The notes below the pieces were generated by a model. It made no database searches. It saw only the letters and a list, made by a program, of their open reading frames with translations, and had not been told where the DNA came from. From assembly GCF_001956045.1 (NCBI RefSeq), contig NZ_MRTH01000003.1, forward strand, positions 62,001 to 126,000: a DNA stretch of 64,000 nt, given 5' to 3'. This stretch comes from Paenibacillus sp. FSL H7-0331. Lineage in GTDB: Bacteria; Bacillota; Bacilli; Paenibacillales; NBRC-103111. Below, one piece after another: positions 62,889 to 64,000 of the stretch (the stretch's first letter is position 1; each line of letters starts with the position of its first letter). The position numbers and the translations under genes were made by a program.

Positions 62889-63728
62889 ATGAAACGTAAT
62901 CAAGGCTCGGTTCCTTTACTGTATCTCGCTCACATCCTTCTGGGGTTAATCATTCTGCTTCCTTTGGCGTTTGCACTTGTATCTTCGCTGCGACCTCTGG
63001 ATGAGATTTTTCGCTATATGTCTCCTGTTTCCTGGAGAACGTTTGTCCCGACTCAGATTACTTTTGATGCTTATACCTCCTTATTTGTAGAAAGAGGCTT
63101 CGGCCGTATTTTCTTTAACACGTTTTATGTCTCCATTGTTAATGTTGTGGTGGGGCTGGTCATCGCTTCTATGGCTGCTTTTGCTTTTGTATATTTCGAA
63201 TTTAAGGGTAGAGCTTTATTGTTCTTCCTCGTTATTCTCACTTTTATGATACCTTTTGAGGTTATCGCGATTCCTCTTTATGGTTTGGTTGACAGCTTGG
63301 GGTGGATTGATACTTACTCCGGTATCATTGTTCCGGGCCTAGCTAATGGTTTAGTCATTTTCCTTTATAGGCAATTTTTTCTTGATCTGCCCAAGGCTCT
63401 TATCGAATCGGCTCGAATTGACGGGGCATCGTGGTTCAAAATATATGCGGGCATCATCCTTCCGCTGTGTAAGCCTGTTACGGTAAGCGCGGGATTGTTA
63501 ATTTTTATCCATCAGTGGGAGTCTTTCATGTGGCCGTTGATCGCAACCCGCTCGAAAGAGTATAAAGTCATACAGGTTGCTTTAAGCGACTTTGTTACCG
63601 AGTTTGCAACCTATTGGAACGAAATGTTCGCCGGAATCATCATAGCTGTAATCGTACCTGTCCTTGTTTTACTGCCGCTTCAGCGTTATTTTGTCAATGG
63701 TATCGCAAATACGGGATCGAAGGAATAG
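62889..63728 (+). CDS. ABC permease, UgpE-like (nucleoside locus)
   Basis: 279 residues, ATG behind GAGAGGAGGAG. Six membrane helices (LAHILLGLIILLPLAFALVS first); docking loop ESARIDGASWFKIYAGIILPL; C terminus LPLQRYFVNGIANTGSKE typical for the family. Forms the channel with the preceding subunit. Confidence 0.9.
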   Translation: MKRNQGSVPLLYLAHILLGLIILLPLAFALVSSLRPLDEIFRYMSPVSWRTFVPTQITFDAYTSLFVERGFGRIFFNTFYVSIVNVVVGLVIASMAAFAFVYFEFKGRALLFFLVILTFMIPFEVIAIPLYGLVDSLGWIDTYSGIIVPGLANGLVIFLYRQFFLDLPKALIESARIDGASWFKIYAGIILPLCKPVTVSAGLLIFIHQWESFMWPLIATRSKEYKVIQVALSDFVTEFATYWNEMFAGIIIAVIVPVLVLLPLQRYFVNGIANTGSKE

Positions 63729-63811
63729 TGCCTCGAAGCGGCTGATTGCATTTAGTTAGACATGGTGAGACAAATATGCATTTTGGCCAGGACAAAAAGG
63801 AGGTCGTTTTA

Positions 63812-64000
63812 ATGGGAGGTATAGTGGTTGTAGGCAGTATTCATATGGATTTTATCTGTTATATTCGCAAGCTTCCGCTGCCAGGAGAAACGCTTCAAAG
63901 CTATAAGACAGAGATAAAACCCGGCGGTAAAGGAGCCAATCAGGCTGTTGCAGCGGCGCTTTCGGGTGGTAAGGTAACGTTAGTCGGGGCGGTTGGAAAC
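63812..64000 (+). CDS. Ribokinase-like PfkB kinase, N-terminal part (cut by window end)
   Basis: ATG 63812, behind AAGGAGG (63797-63803), opens a frame that runs to the window end: MGGIVVVGSIHMDFICYI, LPLPGETL, then the substrate-binding KPGGKGANQAVAAALSGG and VTLVGAVGN. These are residues 1-63 of a ribokinase-type protein. With nucleoside hydrolase upstream it would phosphorylate the released ribose to ribose 5-phosphate. Clearly the next gene of the nucleoside operon. Confidence 0.88.
   Translation, partial: MGGIVVVGSIHMDFICYIRKLPLPGETLQSYKTEIKPGGKGANQAVAAALSGGKVTLVGAVGN

Noticed and set aside
1..64000. CRISPR arrays, tRNA/rRNA genes, insertion sequences, prophage genes
   Set aside because: No regularly spaced repeats, no tRNA-like cloverleaf or rRNA sequence, and no transposase, integrase or phage structural motif was seen.

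Overview
The window reads as chromosome of a low-to-mid G+C Gram-positive of the Paenibacillus type. The evidence is strong AGGAGG-like ribosome binding sites, frequent TTG and GTG starts, lipobox-bearing solute-binding proteins, three YesM/YesN-type two-component systems beside Lpl-type sugar transporters, and the remnant of an S-layer-homology (SLH) protein. I saw no rRNA, tRNA, CRISPR array, insertion sequence or prophage. Several starts given here differ from the longest open frame, because the ribosome binding site decides.

Region by region. (1) 1-13.5 kb is a carbon and phosphodiester locus. It holds the end of a SorC-type regulator, a glycerophosphodiesterase, a membrane-anchored protein with two TagC-like beta-propeller copies (minus strand), a DeoR/GlpR regulator, then a long operon: pentulose-phosphate 3-epimerase, PfkB kinase, polyol dehydrogenase, a complete Ugp/Msm-type ABC transporter (ATPase, two permeases, binding protein), a second glycerophosphodiesterase and a GatD-like polyol-phosphate dehydrogenase. 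Together they could import a polyol or glycerophospho-polyol and feed it to the pentose phosphate pathway. (2) 13.5-25.4 kb is mixed housekeeping and accessory: MgtC, AraC/PhyH dioxygenase, atypical SDR, thioredoxin reductase, polysaccharide deacetylase, Bcr/CflA exporter, PrsA-like foldase with a 29-residue peptide gene before it, tiny overlapping ORFs, a YkgJ cysteine-cluster protein, an ankyrin lipoprotein and a serine hydrolase. (3) 25.4-39.7 kb is a glycan-utilisation locus: a divergent sulfatase, YesN/YesM, LplB/LplC/LplA transporter, Gfo/Idh/MocA oxidoreductase, GH97 and a GH95-like hydrolase. (4) 39.8-44.1 kb is an iron/siderophore island: two Fur-box-like sites, an intact and a broken substrate-binding gene, a PchR-like regulator and an MFS carrier. 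(5) 44.4-53.5 kb is a second Lpl/YesMN locus facing an AraC-ADP-ribosylglycohydrolase operon. (6) 53.6-56.0 kb has an SLH-protein pseudogene, and a TetR-DUF418 operon with a perfect 22-bp palindrome. (7) 56.2-64.0 kb is a third YesM/YesN pair driving nucleoside hydrolase, a CUT1-type transporter and a ribokinase cut by the window end, which suggests ribonucleoside uptake and breakdown.

Only one of the four sugar-type importers carries its own ATPase gene (at 7.4 kb); the other three presumably borrow a shared MsmX-like ATPase. Three genes (near 30.65, 35.22 and 60.60 kb) appear to lack ATG/GTG/TTG starts and to begin at ATT, ATA and CTG behind good ribosome binding sites. This is the most unusual directly visible signal. 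The most interesting functional idea is the phosphodiester/polyol locus at the left end.
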